Shown: piece by piece, positions 42,642 through 52,800 of the stretch
How the letters are laid out: the number at the start of each line of letters is the position of its first letter
Numbering within the stretch: the stretch's first letter is position 1
Assembly: GCA_965198795.1 (NCBI GenBank)
Contig: OZ240674.1
Coordinates: 744,001 to 808,000 of the forward strand
Direction of reading: 5' to 3'
Source of the DNA: G965198795 sp965198795
Lineage (GTDB): Bacteria > Pseudomonadota > Alphaproteobacteria > Rhodospirillales > Casp-alpha2
Length of the DNA stretch: 64,000 bases
Notes under the pieces: generated by a model
Databases searched by the model: none
Told to the model about the DNA's origin: nothing
Seen by the model: the letters and a program-made list of their open reading frames with translations, nothing else
Made by a program: the position numbers and the translations under genes

Positions 42642-44393
42642 GTGGCGAGGCCCGGGGAAATCCGCCTGGAGGGTGCCGGCGTCGCGCCCGGCGTCGCGAG
42701 CGGTCCGGCGTATGTGCGCGACACCGGCGCGCTTGACGTCCCGGAATACACGATCCCGCGTGAGCGGATCGGCGACGAGCGCAAACGGCTGGAGGCCGCC
42801 ATCCGCCTTGCGCGCATGCAGATTAACCGGCTTCGCGACGTGGCGGCGGAAAGCGAAGTCGCCGATGATATGGCGTTTTTGTTCGATGCATATCTTCAGA
42901 TGCTGAAAGATTCCCGATTGGTTCGGGGCCCCAGGGCGCGGATCGTCGGCAACCTGGTGAACGCGGAAGCCGCCGTGCAGGCCGAATTGCACGATCTGAT
43001 GGCGGCGTTTCAGGCCATGGACGACGCCTATCTGGCGGCGCGTGTGGAAGACGTGCGCGAGGTCGGCAACCGCTTGCTTCGGAACTTGATGCGCAAACCC
43101 ATCCGGGCGTTCTCCGCCGCGCCCGAAGGCAGTGTCCTGATGGCCGAGTCCCTAAGCCCGGCGGACGCGGCCCAGCTTGATCCCGCCCGCGTGTCCGGCG
43201 TCGTGACGGAAATCGGCGGCGCCGAGGGGCACTCGGCCATTATGGCCCGCGCTTTGGGGATTCCGCTCGTTCTTGGCATTTCCAATCTGGTGACGTCCGT
43301 CGAGACGGGCACGCCTGTGGTCATTGATGGAACCCGCGGGATCGTGGTCCTGAATCCAACGGCGCGGACTCGCGATGTGTATCAACGCATCTCCGCCGAC
43401 GACGCCAGGGAAGAGGCGCGCTTCGCCCGCCTTCGCGAAGTCCCCGCGATTACCCGCGACAAGGTGGACATTCGGCTTCACGCCAATGTGGAACTCCCGA
43501 TCGAGATGGACATGGTGGAGAAAAACGGCGCCGGGGGAATTGGTCTTTTGCGCACGGAATTCATGTTCATGGCCAGGGACGACGTGCCGTCCGAGGAAGA
43601 GCAGTACGAGACGTTGAAAGGCATTGTCGAACGCTTGAACGGTCAAACCGCCACCATCAGAACGCTGGATGTGGGCGGTGAAAAACCGGCGCGGGCGCTT
43701 CTGGGCGATTTGGACGAGGCGGCCGCGTCCGCCCTGGGTTTGCGGGGCATTCGCCTGTCGCTTAGCCGGGACGACGTGTTGGAGCCTCAGCTTCGCGCGA
43801 TCTTGAGGGTGTCCGCTCATGGTCCTGTGCGTATCCTGTTGCCGATGGTTTCCAACGTGACGGAATTAAAGCGGACCCGCCGGGCCCTTGAGAAGGCCGC
43901 CCGGGATTTGAGGCGGGACGGCGTTCCCGTTGTTGATCCGCCGCCGCCTCTGGGGGCCATGATCGAGGTGCCGGCGGCGGCGCTTTCCGCCGACGCGCTG
44001 GCCCACTTCGCGGACTTCTTCGCCGTCGGGTCCAACGATCTCACCATGTATACCTTGGCGACGGACCGGACCAATGAGCATGTCTCGCATCTCTTTGATC
44101 CGCTGCATCCCGGCGTGCTTCGGCTGATCCAGTTCACGGCCTCGGCCGCGCTTAGAAACCGCGTCCCCATTTCGCTTTGCGGCGAGATGGCGGGGGACCC
44201 GCGCTACACGCCGCTGTTGCTGGGTCTGGGCATCCGCGAACTATCCATGGTCCCCAGCGCCATCCCGCGCGTGAAACAACGCATCCGGGACATGGACTTG
44301 GGCGCCGCCGCGAGCCGGGCCAACGCGATCATGGATCAGGTAGATCCCGCCCGGATCGCGATGCTGCTGGATGATTTCAACGGGTTGGCGTAG
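42642..44393 (+). CDS. ptsI: Phosphoenolpyruvate-protein phosphotransferase (Enzyme I)
   Basis: Transfers phosphate from PEP to HPr. The protein has 583 residues. The phospho-His197 lies in IGGAEGHSAIMARALGIPLV, a variant of the usual GG-x-TSH-x-AI motif. PEP-binding residues are in LLRTEFMFM and VGSNDLTMYTLATDR, and the catalytic Cys is in ISLCGEMAGDP. There is no N-terminal GAF domain, so it is a plain EI and not PtsP (EI-Ntr). The start appears to be GTG two bases after HPr. Confidence 0.93.
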   Translation: MARPGEIRLEGAGVAPGVASGPAYVRDTGALDVPEYTIPRERIGDERKRLEAAIRLARMQINRLRDVAAESEVADDMAFLFDAYLQMLKDSRLVRGPRARIVGNLVNAEAAVQAELHDLMAAFQAMDDAYLAARVEDVREVGNRLLRNLMRKPIRAFSAAPEGSVLMAESLSPADAAQLDPARVSGVVTEIGGAEGHSAIMARALGIPLVLGISNLVTSVETGTPVVIDGTRGIVVLNPTARTRDVYQRISADDAREEARFARLREVPAITRDKVDIRLHANVELPIEMDMVEKNGAGGIGLLRTEFMFMARDDVPSEEEQYETLKGIVERLNGQTATIRTLDVGGEKPARALLGDLDEAAASALGLRGIRLSLSRDDVLEPQLRAILRVSAHGPVRILLPMVSNVTELKRTRRALEKAARDLRRDGVPVVDPPPPLGAMIEVPAAALSADALAHFADFFAVGSNDLTMYTLATDRTNEHVSHLFDPLHPGVLRLIQFTASAALRNRVPISLCGEMAGDPRYTPLLLGLGIRELSMVPSAIPRVKQRIRDMDLGAAASRANAIMDQVDPARIAMLLDDFNGLA

Positions 44394-44443
44394 CCGCCCT
44401 CCAACGCCGCCTTTTTCCTTCCCATCGCCCCTTTATCCCTCCC

Positions 44444-44508
44444 GTCATCCCCGCGGCGGCGGGGGTCCGGTCATAACGCCGTCCAGTTTCCGCCTTTGCG
44501 GGAATAAC
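44444..44508. repeat. Palindromic repeat pair, short spacer
   Basis: Left arm gtcatccccgcggcggcggg, right arm ccgcctttgcgggaataac, in the space between two convergent transcription units. Confidence 0.7.
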
Positions 44509-44604
44509 GGAGTAGGGGCGCGGGAATGACGTGCTGGCGTCAGCAAGAGCGTCATCCAAACCCCGCGCGCACGGGAAGGGCTCCCCGGCACCGGGCGCAT
44601 CCGT

Positions 44605-45588
44605 CTAATCCAACCCCTCGAACAGTTCTGTCGAGAGATACCGCTCGGCGAAGCTGGGAAGGATGACGACGATGGTTTTGTCCGCCATATCCGGGCGTTC
44701 GGAAACCTCAAGGGCGGCGGCGAGGGCCGCGCCGGACGAGACGCCGCCGGGAACGCCCTCGAGCCGCGCGGCCAGACGGGCGGTTTTGAACGCTGTTTCA
44801 TTACCGATCCGCAACACTTCGTCAATAGCGCCGCGCTTCAGGTTGCCGGGAACGAAGCCCGCCCCAATGCCCTGGATTTTGTGACGGCCGGGCAGACCGC
44901 CGGACAGCACGGGGCTGTCTTCGGGCTCGACGGCGATCATCCTGATCGCCGGATTGCGGGGTTTCAGCACATCGGCGACGCCGGTGAGCGTTCCGCCGGT
45001 GCCGACGCCGGCGATCACCGCATCCACGTTCCCGCCCGTGTCCGTCCAGATTTCCTCCGCCGTCGTGACGCGGTGAATGGCCGGGTTGGCGGGATTATCG
45101 AACTGTTGCAGCATGACGGCGCCGGGAATCATGCCGGCCAGCTGACCGGCGCGTTTCAACGCGCCTTTCATTCCCATGTTCGCGGGCGTCAGTTCAATTT
45201 CCGCGCCCAGGTGCAACAGCATCTTGCGCCGTTCAAAGGACATGCTCTCCGGCATGGTGAGGATCAAGCGGTACCCCTTGGCCGCGCAGACGAAAGCAAG
45301 CGCGATTCCCGTGTTGCCCGAGGTTGGTTCGATCAAGGTGGCGCCAGGTCCAATCCGCCCGTCCGCCTCCGCCGCCTCGACCATGGCGAGGCCAATCCGG
45401 TCCTTCACCGACGCCAGCGGATTAAAGAACTCGCACTTCGCCAAAATCGCGGCGGAGGTTTTCGCGTGCTCGGCCAGACGCGGCAGCCTCACCAGCGGCG
45501 TCGCGCCGATGGTGTCCAGCAGGCTGTCGTAGACGCGGCCCCTGGGTTCCGTCCGAAAAGCGGGTTCTGATCCCTTCACGCCGTCCAT
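44605..45588 (-). CDS. cysK: Cysteine synthase A (O-acetylserine sulfhydrylase)
   Basis: PLP enzyme that makes cysteine from O-acetylserine and sulfide. The protein has 327 residues. The PLP Lys62 lies in PLASVKDRIG, the substrate loop is PTSGNTGIAL and the phosphate loop GVGTGGTLTG. The C-terminal part and the early residues (MDGVKGSEPAFRTEPRGRVY) give a 20-residue N-extension. It begins 3 bases after the Rrf2-type regulator stop and is last in coaBC-dut-rrf2-cysK. Confidence 0.93.
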   Translation of the reverse strand: MDGVKGSEPAFRTEPRGRVYDSLLDTIGATPLVRLPRLAEHAKTSAAILAKCEFFNPLASVKDRIGLAMVEAAEADGRIGPGATLIEPTSGNTGIALAFVCAAKGYRLILTMPESMSFERRKMLLHLGAEIELTPANMGMKGALKRAGQLAGMIPGAVMLQQFDNPANPAIHRVTTAEEIWTDTGGNVDAVIAGVGTGGTLTGVADVLKPRNPAIRMIAVEPEDSPVLSGGLPGRHKIQGIGAGFVPGNLKRGAIDEVLRIGNETAFKTARLAARLEGVPGGVSSGAALAAALEVSERPDMADKTIVVILPSFAERYLSTELFEGLD

Positions 45589-45591
45589 GAC

Positions 45592-46044
45592 CTAAATGGC
45601 GAAATCCAGATTGGCGCGCCCCTCGCTCTCGATCCCCTGGCCGTCCGCCTGGGAACAAAGGTCTTCGATGGTCATCCCGGCCAATCGGTTCATGGCCGTG
45701 ACGCGCAGTTCCGACCAGATGGGGTGAACGACCTTCTGCCCTAGTTCCGAGCCCTCCTCGACGCCGCCGCCGTTCGCTTCCGTCAGGTCGTCCACCACGC
45801 GAACGATGTCGGCGACGGTGATCCGGCGCCGTTCGCGGGCCAGGCGGTAGCCGCCGCGGGGACCGCGGACGCCCACTAGAATTGCCGCCCGCACCAGGCG
45901 TTGCAAGGTCTGTTCAAGGTAGCGCCGCGGAATATTCTGGCGCCGGGTGATGTCGCCGGATTGCACGGGTTCCTCGCCCGCGTGATAGGCGATATCCAAC
46001 ACCGCCTCTATGGCGTAGAGCGTCTTTTTGTGCAGACGGAGCAT
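45592..46044 (-). CDS. Rrf2 family regulator without iron-sulfur cysteines (CymR-like)
   Basis: The protein has 150 residues. The winged helix has LHKKTLYAIEAVLDIAYHAG, the recognition part RRYLEQTLQRLVRAAILVGV and the wing RGPRGGYRLARERRRITVAD. The three cysteines that hold the cluster in IscR are missing from the 90-110 region; the only Cys is Cys130. Rrf2 members without a cluster include CymR, which controls cysteine genes in Bacillus and is modulated by binding CysK. Here cysK follows at 3 bases. A cysteine-regulator role is therefore likely but inferred. Confidence 0.85.
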   Translation of the reverse strand: MLRLHKKTLYAIEAVLDIAYHAGEEPVQSGDITRRQNIPRRYLEQTLQRLVRAAILVGVRGPRGGYRLARERRRITVADIVRVVDDLTEANGGGVEEGSELGQKVVHPIWSELRVTAMNRLAGMTIEDLCSQADGQGIESEGRANLDFAI

Positions 46045-46065
46045 GGGCCGGATCTCCTCTAAACC

Positions 46066-46527
46066 TTAACCGGCGCCGGTCGAGCCGAAGCCCCCGGCGC
46101 CCCGCCCGGTGCCGCTTAAATCCTCCACTTCTTGCCAGGCGACGCTGAGCGCCCGCCCCACCACGACCTGAGCAACGCGCATGCCCCGCCTGATCTCGAA
46201 CGGTTCCGTTCCCGCGTTGATCAGGATGACGCCCACTTCTCCCCGGTAATCCGCGTCAATGGTGCCGGGCGCGTTCAGGACCGTGACGCCGTGCTTGAGC
46301 GCCAGGCCGGAACGCGGGCGGACCTGAGCCTCGAAGCCCACGGGTAACGCCATGGCGATTCCAGTCGGCACCAGCAGATAGGCCCCCGGCGTCAGCGTGA
46401 CGGGCGCTTCCACGGCGGCCGCAAGATCAAAGCCCGCGCTGGCCGCCGTTTGAGCGCCCGGCGGGGGAAGGCCCGCGCCGTTCGGCAGGCGCTTGATCTT
46501 GACGGTGACGTCCAGAGCGCCGGGCAT
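46066..46527 (-). CDS. dut: dUTP diphosphatase (trimeric dUTPase)
   Basis: Hydrolyses dUTP to dUMP, keeping uracil out of DNA. The protein has 153 residues. Motif 1 is SAGFDLAAAV, motif 2 PRSGLALKHGV, motif 3 NAPGTIDADYRGEV, motif 4 IRRGMRVAQVV and motif 5 GTGRGAGGFGSTG. It lies 5 bases after the coaBC stop, an old and widespread pairing (coaBC-dut). Confidence 0.95.
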   Translation of the reverse strand: MPGALDVTVKIKRLPNGAGLPPPGAQTAASAGFDLAAAVEAPVTLTPGAYLLVPTGIAMALPVGFEAQVRPRSGLALKHGVTVLNAPGTIDADYRGEVGVILINAGTEPFEIRRGMRVAQVVVGRALSVAWQEVEDLSGTGRGAGGFGSTGAG

Positions 46528-46532
46528 CGCCG

Positions 46533-47747
46533 TCAGGCCGCCCCGTCCGCGCCGAAATGACCGGCGACGCGGTTGGCGAGCCGCCGGGCGACGTCCGCTT
46601 TACTCATGCGCGGCCAATTTTCCACGCCGGCCTCTGAAATCAGATGAACCGTGTTCGCGTCTCCGCCAAAGACGCCGGCCGCAGGCGAAACGTCGTTCGC
46701 CACAATCCAGTCGCATCCCTTGCGCGCGCGCTTGGACGCGGCGTGTTCGATAACGTTTTCCGTCTCGGCCGCGAAGCCGACGACCAGGGACGGCCGCTTG
46801 TTGCCGGCTTGAGACAGCGTTTTCAGAATGTCCGGGTTCTCCGCCATGACGAGGGCCGGAGGACCGCCCGCTTCTTTTTTGATCTTTTGATCCGCCGCGT
46901 TGGCCACGCGCCAATCCGCGACGGCGGCCGCGCAAACGGCGATATCGGCGGGAAGCGCGTCTTCGCAGGCGGCCAGCATATCCCGGGCGCTTTCGACGCG
47001 CACGGTGGTGACGCCCGCCGGATCCGGCAGGTGCGTCGGGCCGGAGATCAAAACCGTTTCCGCGCCTAATTTGGCGAGAGCCCCGGCGATGGCGTGGCCT
47101 TGCTTGCCCGACGAACGATTGGCGATATGGCGCACGGGGTCGATGGGCTCATGCGTCGGGCCGCTGGTGACGACGGCCCGCCGTCCATTGAGCTTGCCGT
47201 TCCCATCCAGGAAGGATTTCACGGCGGCGGCGATTTCAGCCGGCTCGGCCATGCGGCCGGGACCGTATTCGCCGCAGGCCATGTCCCCGTCATCCGGGCC
47301 CAGAAAGATAATGCCGCGCGCCTTTAGGGTCGCGATGTTGGCCTGGGTCGCGGGGTGTTCCCACATGCGGACATTCATGGCGGGGGCCGCGATCACCGGT
47401 TTGTCGGTCGCGAGGAGCGCCGCCGCCGCCAGACCGCTCGCGAGGCCGTTCGCCATTCTGGCCAGAATATCGGCGGTGGCCGGGGCGACGAGAAGAACGT
47501 CGGCGTCCCGGCTGAGCTGGATATGGCCCATTTCCGCTTCATCGGTGAGGTCGAAGATTTCCTGGCGCACCTTGCCGCCGGAGACGGCGCCCAAGGCAAG
47601 GGGGGTGACGAATTGCGCGCCGCCCCGGGTCAGCACACAGCGCACGGCCATGCCGCGTTCCTTGAGTTTGCGAACGAGGTCGGGGGTCTTGTAGGCGGCG
47701 ATCCCGCCGGTAACGATCAGAAGCACACGTTTCACGGCCGCCCGCAT
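46533..47747 (-). CDS. coaBC: Bifunctional phosphopantothenoylcysteine decarboxylase/synthetase
   Basis: Carries out two steps of coenzyme A synthesis. The protein has 404 residues. N-terminal flavin decarboxylase (CoaC): VTGGIAAYKTPDLVRKLK, the catalytic His region MWEHPATQ and the substrate-binding PAMNVRMWEHPA. C-terminal synthetase (CoaB): RRAVVTSGPTHEPIDPVRHI, then ANRSSGKQGHAIA and the Lys-rich KIKKEAGG. The start at the ATG at 47747 follows GAAAGGG closely; a GTG at 47735 (VKRVLLIVT) may be the real start. The frame upstream to 47852 is AT-rich and not part of the family. Confidence 0.94.
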   Translation of the reverse strand: MRAAVKRVLLIVTGGIAAYKTPDLVRKLKERGMAVRCVLTRGGAQFVTPLALGAVSGGKVRQEIFDLTDEAEMGHIQLSRDADVLLVAPATADILARMANGLASGLAAAALLATDKPVIAAPAMNVRMWEHPATQANIATLKARGIIFLGPDDGDMACGEYGPGRMAEPAEIAAAVKSFLDGNGKLNGRRAVVTSGPTHEPIDPVRHIANRSSGKQGHAIAGALAKLGAETVLISGPTHLPDPAGVTTVRVESARDMLAACEDALPADIAVCAAAVADWRVANAADQKIKKEAGGPPALVMAENPDILKTLSQAGNKRPSLVVGFAAETENVIEHAASKRARKGCDWIVANDVSPAAGVFGGDANTVHLISEAGVENWPRMSKADVARRLANRVAGHFGADGAA

Positions 47748-48281
47748 CCCTTTCAAGCAAAGGTCAATCCCATGTTCGAAGACTTTTATGCCTGTCCTTT
47801 TAGGGGTACGCAAATATTTTACGGGAAACAAGTGTGATATTGCCGTGATCAAGGGAATGGAGTGATCCGCCGTTCGCCCAAGGGGTATGACGTCGGGCGG
47901 GATCGATTCATGGGTTCCAAGCGGTTCGATCCGTCACTCCCGCCCTTGCTTCGTCATTCCCGCGCTTCCCCGCTCCGTCATTCCCGCAAAGGCGGGAATC
48001 CAGCCGGGCGGGTCCGCGTTCCGGCTTAATCATGAGCGATGGACCCGTCATCAAGCGGCGAAGGGCGCACTGGATCCCCGGGACCCCCGCCTTCGCGGGA
48101 GTGACGAAGAGAGGACGGGAATGACGAAGTGTGGCGCGGGGCGCGCGTATAACGCGGAGGCGGCGGAATGCGGGCCCGGGGGCGGCGCGTCGGCTCCATG
48201 CGGGGCCGTCACAGGCCCCGCCCGCGCTGGATTACGGTTAATGACGCCTCCACCGGTTCTTCCCCGTCCCGGCCGCCCGGA
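47748..48281. other. 534-bp non-coding region
   Basis: It holds the composite repeat at 47977-48105, a half copy just before it (cgtcattcccgcgcttcccc near 47952) and GC-rich spacer. No gene is seen. Confidence 0.65.
47977..48105. repeat. Composite palindromic element (two inverted hairpins and core)
   Basis: Left hairpin gtcattcccgcaaaggcggg, core tcatcaagcggcgaagg (48048-48064), right hairpin cccccgccttcgcgggagtg, with ctggat before it. Confidence 0.8.
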
Positions 48282-49556
48282 TCATGCGGTCTTGTTGATC
48301 CGGACGGGCAGCAAAAGAACCAGGCCCGCCAGAAAAAACAGGATAATCGTCGCCATGCCGGCCCGTTGACTGTCGAACGCCGCCGTCGTCCAGGCCAGCA
48401 GCAGAGGACCGAGGAACGCCGTCGCTTTTCCAGACAACGCGTAGAGCCCGAACATTTCCGTCCGCACGCCGTCCGGCGCCAGACGCGCCATCATGGACCG
48501 GCTGGCGGCTTGCGCGGGTCCCACGAAAACGCCCAACGGCAGGCCGAACACCCAAAAAAGAAGTTTGGTGTCCACGATGACAAGGGCGGCGCCGCATACG
48601 GTCAATCCAATGATGCTAATGACAATTACCGGTTTCGGCCCCCACCGGTCATCAAGGGGCGCGAAGACAGCCGCGCCCAGGCCCGCCGTCACATTCAGCG
48701 CGACGCCGTACACGATGAGTTCGTCAAATCCCATCCCGAAGGCGCCCGCCGCGTAAACGCCGCCAAAGGCGAACAACGTCGTCAGCCCGTCCGCATAGAG
48801 CATGTGCGCGGCAAGAAACCGGGGAACCGGTTCGTGGCGGCGGATATGGCGGAGGGTGTCCCTTAATTGTCCGAGCCCCGCCCGCGCGGCGGCTCCGACC
48901 GTGACCGGGCGGGAAGATTCATCCGGCGTGAGGAAAAAAAGGGGCAGGCTAAAGAGAATCAGCCATATCCCAACAAGCGGCCCCGTGGCCCGAAGGTGCT
49001 CGTAAGTCTCTTTGTCAAGGCCGAACCAGGGCGTCTCGGCTTGCACGAAACCGCCAAGCGTCACCGCCAGGCAAACCAGCCCGCCCAGATAGCCAAGCCC
49101 CCAGGCCCAACCGGACCAGCGCCCGATGCGGTCCGGCCTCGCCAATCCCGGCAACATGGCGTTATAGAACGAACCCGCCAGTTCCAGGCAGAAGGCGGCG
49201 GCGCCAAAAGCGGCAAGGCCGTAAACCAGCGTGTCCGCGCCCGGCGCGACACGCCACAACGTACAGGAAGCGAGCGCGGCCGTTAATGTCAGTCCAATAA
49301 TCCACGGTTTCCTCCTTCCCAGATTATCGGTGATCGCGCCTAAAACAGGCGCCAGGACAGCAACCGCGAACGCCGAGGCGCTGACCGCGTATCCCCAAAG
49401 CTCGGTTCCCCGTTCCGGCGTTTCCGCCACCACCTTGGTGACGTACGCCGAGAACACGAACGTCGAGATGACCGTGAAGAACGCCGAATTCGCCCAGTCA
49501 TAGAATGACCAGCCGATCAGGCCCTTGGTGTTTTCGGGGGTCGCGCGCATGGTCAT
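48282..49556 (-). CDS. MFS transporter, UMF1/Atg22-like
   Basis: The protein has 424 residues with 11-12 membrane segments. It starts WSFYDWANSAFFTVISTFVF, the signature of the MFS_22/UMF1 group, and has DNLGRRKPWI, the loop 2-3 motif. Members are thought to be amino-acid or related effluxers (Atg22 exports amino acids from the yeast vacuole), but the substrate here is unknown. The ATG at 49556 has an internal neighbour at 49550 (MRATPEN). The neighbouring gdhB is on the same strand, 289 bases upstream. Confidence 0.87.
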   Translation of the reverse strand: MTMRATPENTKGLIGWSFYDWANSAFFTVISTFVFSAYVTKVVAETPERGTELWGYAVSASAFAVAVLAPVLGAITDNLGRRKPWIIGLTLTAALASCTLWRVAPGADTLVYGLAAFGAAAFCLELAGSFYNAMLPGLARPDRIGRWSGWAWGLGYLGGLVCLAVTLGGFVQAETPWFGLDKETYEHLRATGPLVGIWLILFSLPLFFLTPDESSRPVTVGAAARAGLGQLRDTLRHIRRHEPVPRFLAAHMLYADGLTTLFAFGGVYAAGAFGMGFDELIVYGVALNVTAGLGAAVFAPLDDRWGPKPVIVISIIGLTVCGAALVIVDTKLLFWVFGLPLGVFVGPAQAASRSMMARLAPDGVRTEMFGLYALSGKATAFLGPLLLAWTTAAFDSQRAGMATIILFFLAGLVLLLPVRINKTA

Positions 49557-49627
49557 GGATCGTCATTCCCGGGGCTGGTGATGAAGGGTTTTACCACAAT
49601 GGCGTGATGATCCCTTGAAACCCTGGC

Positions 49628-49764
49628 GTCATTCCCGCGAAGGCGGGAATCCAGAGCAATCTTTGTCACTCGATCATTGGCCATCACTTGGGGTTAAGCC
49701 GGAACGCGGGGGTTAAGCCGGAACGCCGGCCGCCCGGCTGGATTTGCACCTGCGCGGGAATGAC
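49628..49764. repeat. Composite palindromic element
   Basis: Left hairpin attcccgcgaaggcgggaat, core gtcactcgatcattgg (49665-49680, inverted relative to the copy at 22627), right arm tgcgcgggaatgac. Between them the 17-base unit gggttaagccggaacgc occurs twice (49691-49707, 49710-49726). Confidence 0.8.
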
Positions 49765-49845
49765 AAAAGGGGCGGGAATGGTGAAACGAGGACACGGCCT
49801 CGCTCCGGCAAGACGTCTCGCCGTCCATCCGAACCCGCCGCCCGC

Positions 49846-52800
49846 CTAACCGTTCGCTTCCGCCAGTTGGCGCAACTGCCGGGAGGCGACGGCCACCATG
49901 GAAAGATCGCTCACTTCCGTCTGCCAGAGTTCGTTTAGCAGAATCTCGGTTTGATCAACAGCCGCCCGGTTGGCGGCGATCCAGACGTCCACCACTTTCG
50001 CCGGTTTCATGTTCCGGCCCATATGATCGAGCGCATGGGACGCCAGACCGAGCTGGTGATTATAGATTTCCTCCACCAGGGCGTCATTGGCCAATTGCCG
50101 CCAATGGGTGTCGGAGTCGAGGCCGCTCGCCGCCGCCCGCAAGCGGCCCAGCCGGAACCGGGTGCCGATGGCGAAATAGACTTGCGCCACAACCCCCACA
50201 TCCATCCTGCGCTTGTTGGCCAGGCGGATGATGTCGCAAGCCGAGTAGAGGTTCACCAGATGCGAAATCCGGTGCGCGAGGGACTGGGGCGCCTTGTCGT
50301 TCAGATAAGGCGCCGCGCGGCGCTTCATGTCGTCGATATAGTGAGGCGGCACGACTTTGCCGATTTGGCCGGCGAGCCGGGTCATGCCGGGGCCGTATTC
50401 CGCGATGTGCGCGCCAATATCCAGGCCCGCCTGACCATTGCGCAGGAACCAGAGCGTCACCCACTGAAGAAGATGGTTTATGTCTTCCAGCATGGATGTT
50501 TGCGCGTGGGCCGGCGCTTTGTTGTCGAGCGCCTCGATCGCGGTCCAGAGCGGGCGCAGGTTCAACACCTGGCGGGCGATCACATAGGCCCGGGCGATTT
50601 CCGGCGCATCCTGGCCGGTTTTCTCCATGAACTCGGAGACGAAGGTTTCCCCGACCCGGTCGATCATGGAGTTCGTGACCCGGGTCGCTATGATCTCGCG
50701 CCGCAGACGGTGTCCCTTGATGTCCGGCAACAGCTTGCCCCGAAGCGGAGTCGGGAAATAACTCACCAGTTCGTCCGTCAGGTAGGCGTCGTCGGGCACG
50801 CCGGACTCCAGTATCCGCTCATAGAGCCAGTTTTTGGCGTGGCTGATCAGGACGGAAACCTCGGGCCGGGCCAGACCGTGTTTGGCGGCGGCCCGCTCTT
50901 GCAGGGTCTCCTCGTCGGGCAGGAACTCGACAGCCCGGTTGAAGACGCCCTCGCGTTCCAGCATGCGCATCAGGCGCGACTGGCTGTCCAGCGCATGGAA
51001 GCCGCGGGACGAGATCAAGGTGATCGCCTGGGTCTGGCGGTAATTGTGCGCCAAGACCAGCTCGCTCACCTCATCGGTCATCCTGGCCAGCAGGTTGTTG
51101 CGTTGCTTGCCGGACATCTCGCCCCGGCCCATGGGGGCGTTGAGCAGAATCTTGATGTTGACCTCATGGTCCGAACAATCCACGCCGGCGGAGTTGTCGA
51201 TGCTGTCTGTGTTCAACCGTCCGCCGCGAAGCGCGTACTCGATCCGCCCCAACTGCGTGCAGCCCAGGTTCGCGCCCTCGCCGATCACCTTGCATTTCAT
51301 GTCGCCGCCGTTGACCCGGATGGCGTCATTCGCCCGGTCGCCCGCGTCCGAATTGGACTCGGTCGAGGCCTTGACGTAGGTGCCGATGCCGCCGAACCAC
51401 ATGAGATCGGCGCTCGACGTTAGAATCGCGGTCATCAGCTCGTTCGGCGTGACGTTATCCCTGGCGAGGCCGAAGCATTTCTTGATTTCGGGCGTCAGTT
51501 TCAGCGATTTCGCCGAGCGCTCGTAAATCATGCCGCCCTTGGACATGATTTTGGGGTCGTAGTCCGTCCAGGCGGACCGGCCCATGTCGAACAGGCGTTT
51601 GCGCTCCTGGAAGCTTTTCTTGGGATCCGGGTTCGGGTCGCAGAAGATATGCAGGTGATTAAACGCGCCCAGCAGCTTGATGTGCCCGCTGAGCAGCATG
51701 CCGTTGCCGAACACGTCGCCGGACATGTCGCCCACGCCGCAGACGGTGAAATCCCGCGTCTGGGTGTCGAGGCCCATTTCACGGAAATGCCGCTTCACCG
51801 ATTCCCAGGCGCCCTTGGCCGTAATGCCCATGCCCTTGTGGTCGTAGCCCCGCGAGCCCCCGGACGCGAACGCGTCGCCCAGCCAGTGCCCGTAATCGGC
51901 CGACACCCCGTTGGCGATGTCCGAGAACGTCGCTGTGCCCTTGTCCGCCGCGACCACCAGATAGGGGTCGTCGTCGTCGCGGCGCTCCACGCGCCTCGGC
52001 GGCGCAACCTTTGCGCCCTTCAGATTGTCGGTGACGTCCAGAAGGCCGGAGATGAAAATCTTGTAGCACTCGACGCCCTCGGCCTGGAACGCCTCGCGGC
52101 CGCCTTCCGCAGGCGGACGCTTCACCACGAAGCCGCCTTTGGAGCCGACGGGGACGATCACCGCGTTCTTGACCTGCTGCGCCTTCACAAGCCCCAGAAT
52201 CTCGGTCCGGAAATCCTCATGGCGGTCGGACCAGCGCAAGCCGCCCCGCGCGACGTAGCCGAAGCGAAGATGCGCGCCCTCGACCCTGGGACTGTAGACG
52301 AAAATCTCGCGAAGGGGACGCGGCAGGGGCAAGTCCGTGACGCCCTGGGACGCGAACTTGAACGAGACATGGGTTTTCGGCCCGCCGGTCTCTGAATCTT
52401 TCTGGAAGAAGTTGGTTCTCAGGGTCTGCTCGATCAAGTTGATGAAGCGCGTGAGAATCTTGTCGTCATCCGCGCTGGAAACCCCCTCCAGGGCGTGTTC
52501 GACGCGCGCCAGGACGCCGGCCGCGGCTTTTTCACGATCCGCCTTTTTTCTGAAGGCCGCGTCCGGATCGAACCGGGTCGTGAACAGCCGGATCAGATCC
52601 TTGGTGATGTCCAGGTACCGGGCCAACGCGCTTTCCATGTAGGCCTGGGAATAGGGAATTCCCATCTGACGCAGGCATTTGCAATAGGCGCGCAGCACCA
52701 CGACCTCGCGCCAGGTCAGCCCGCCCAGGGCGACCAGGCCGTTGAAACCGTCGCTCTCGATCTCGCCGCGCCAGACACGCAGGAACGCCTCTTCGAATTT

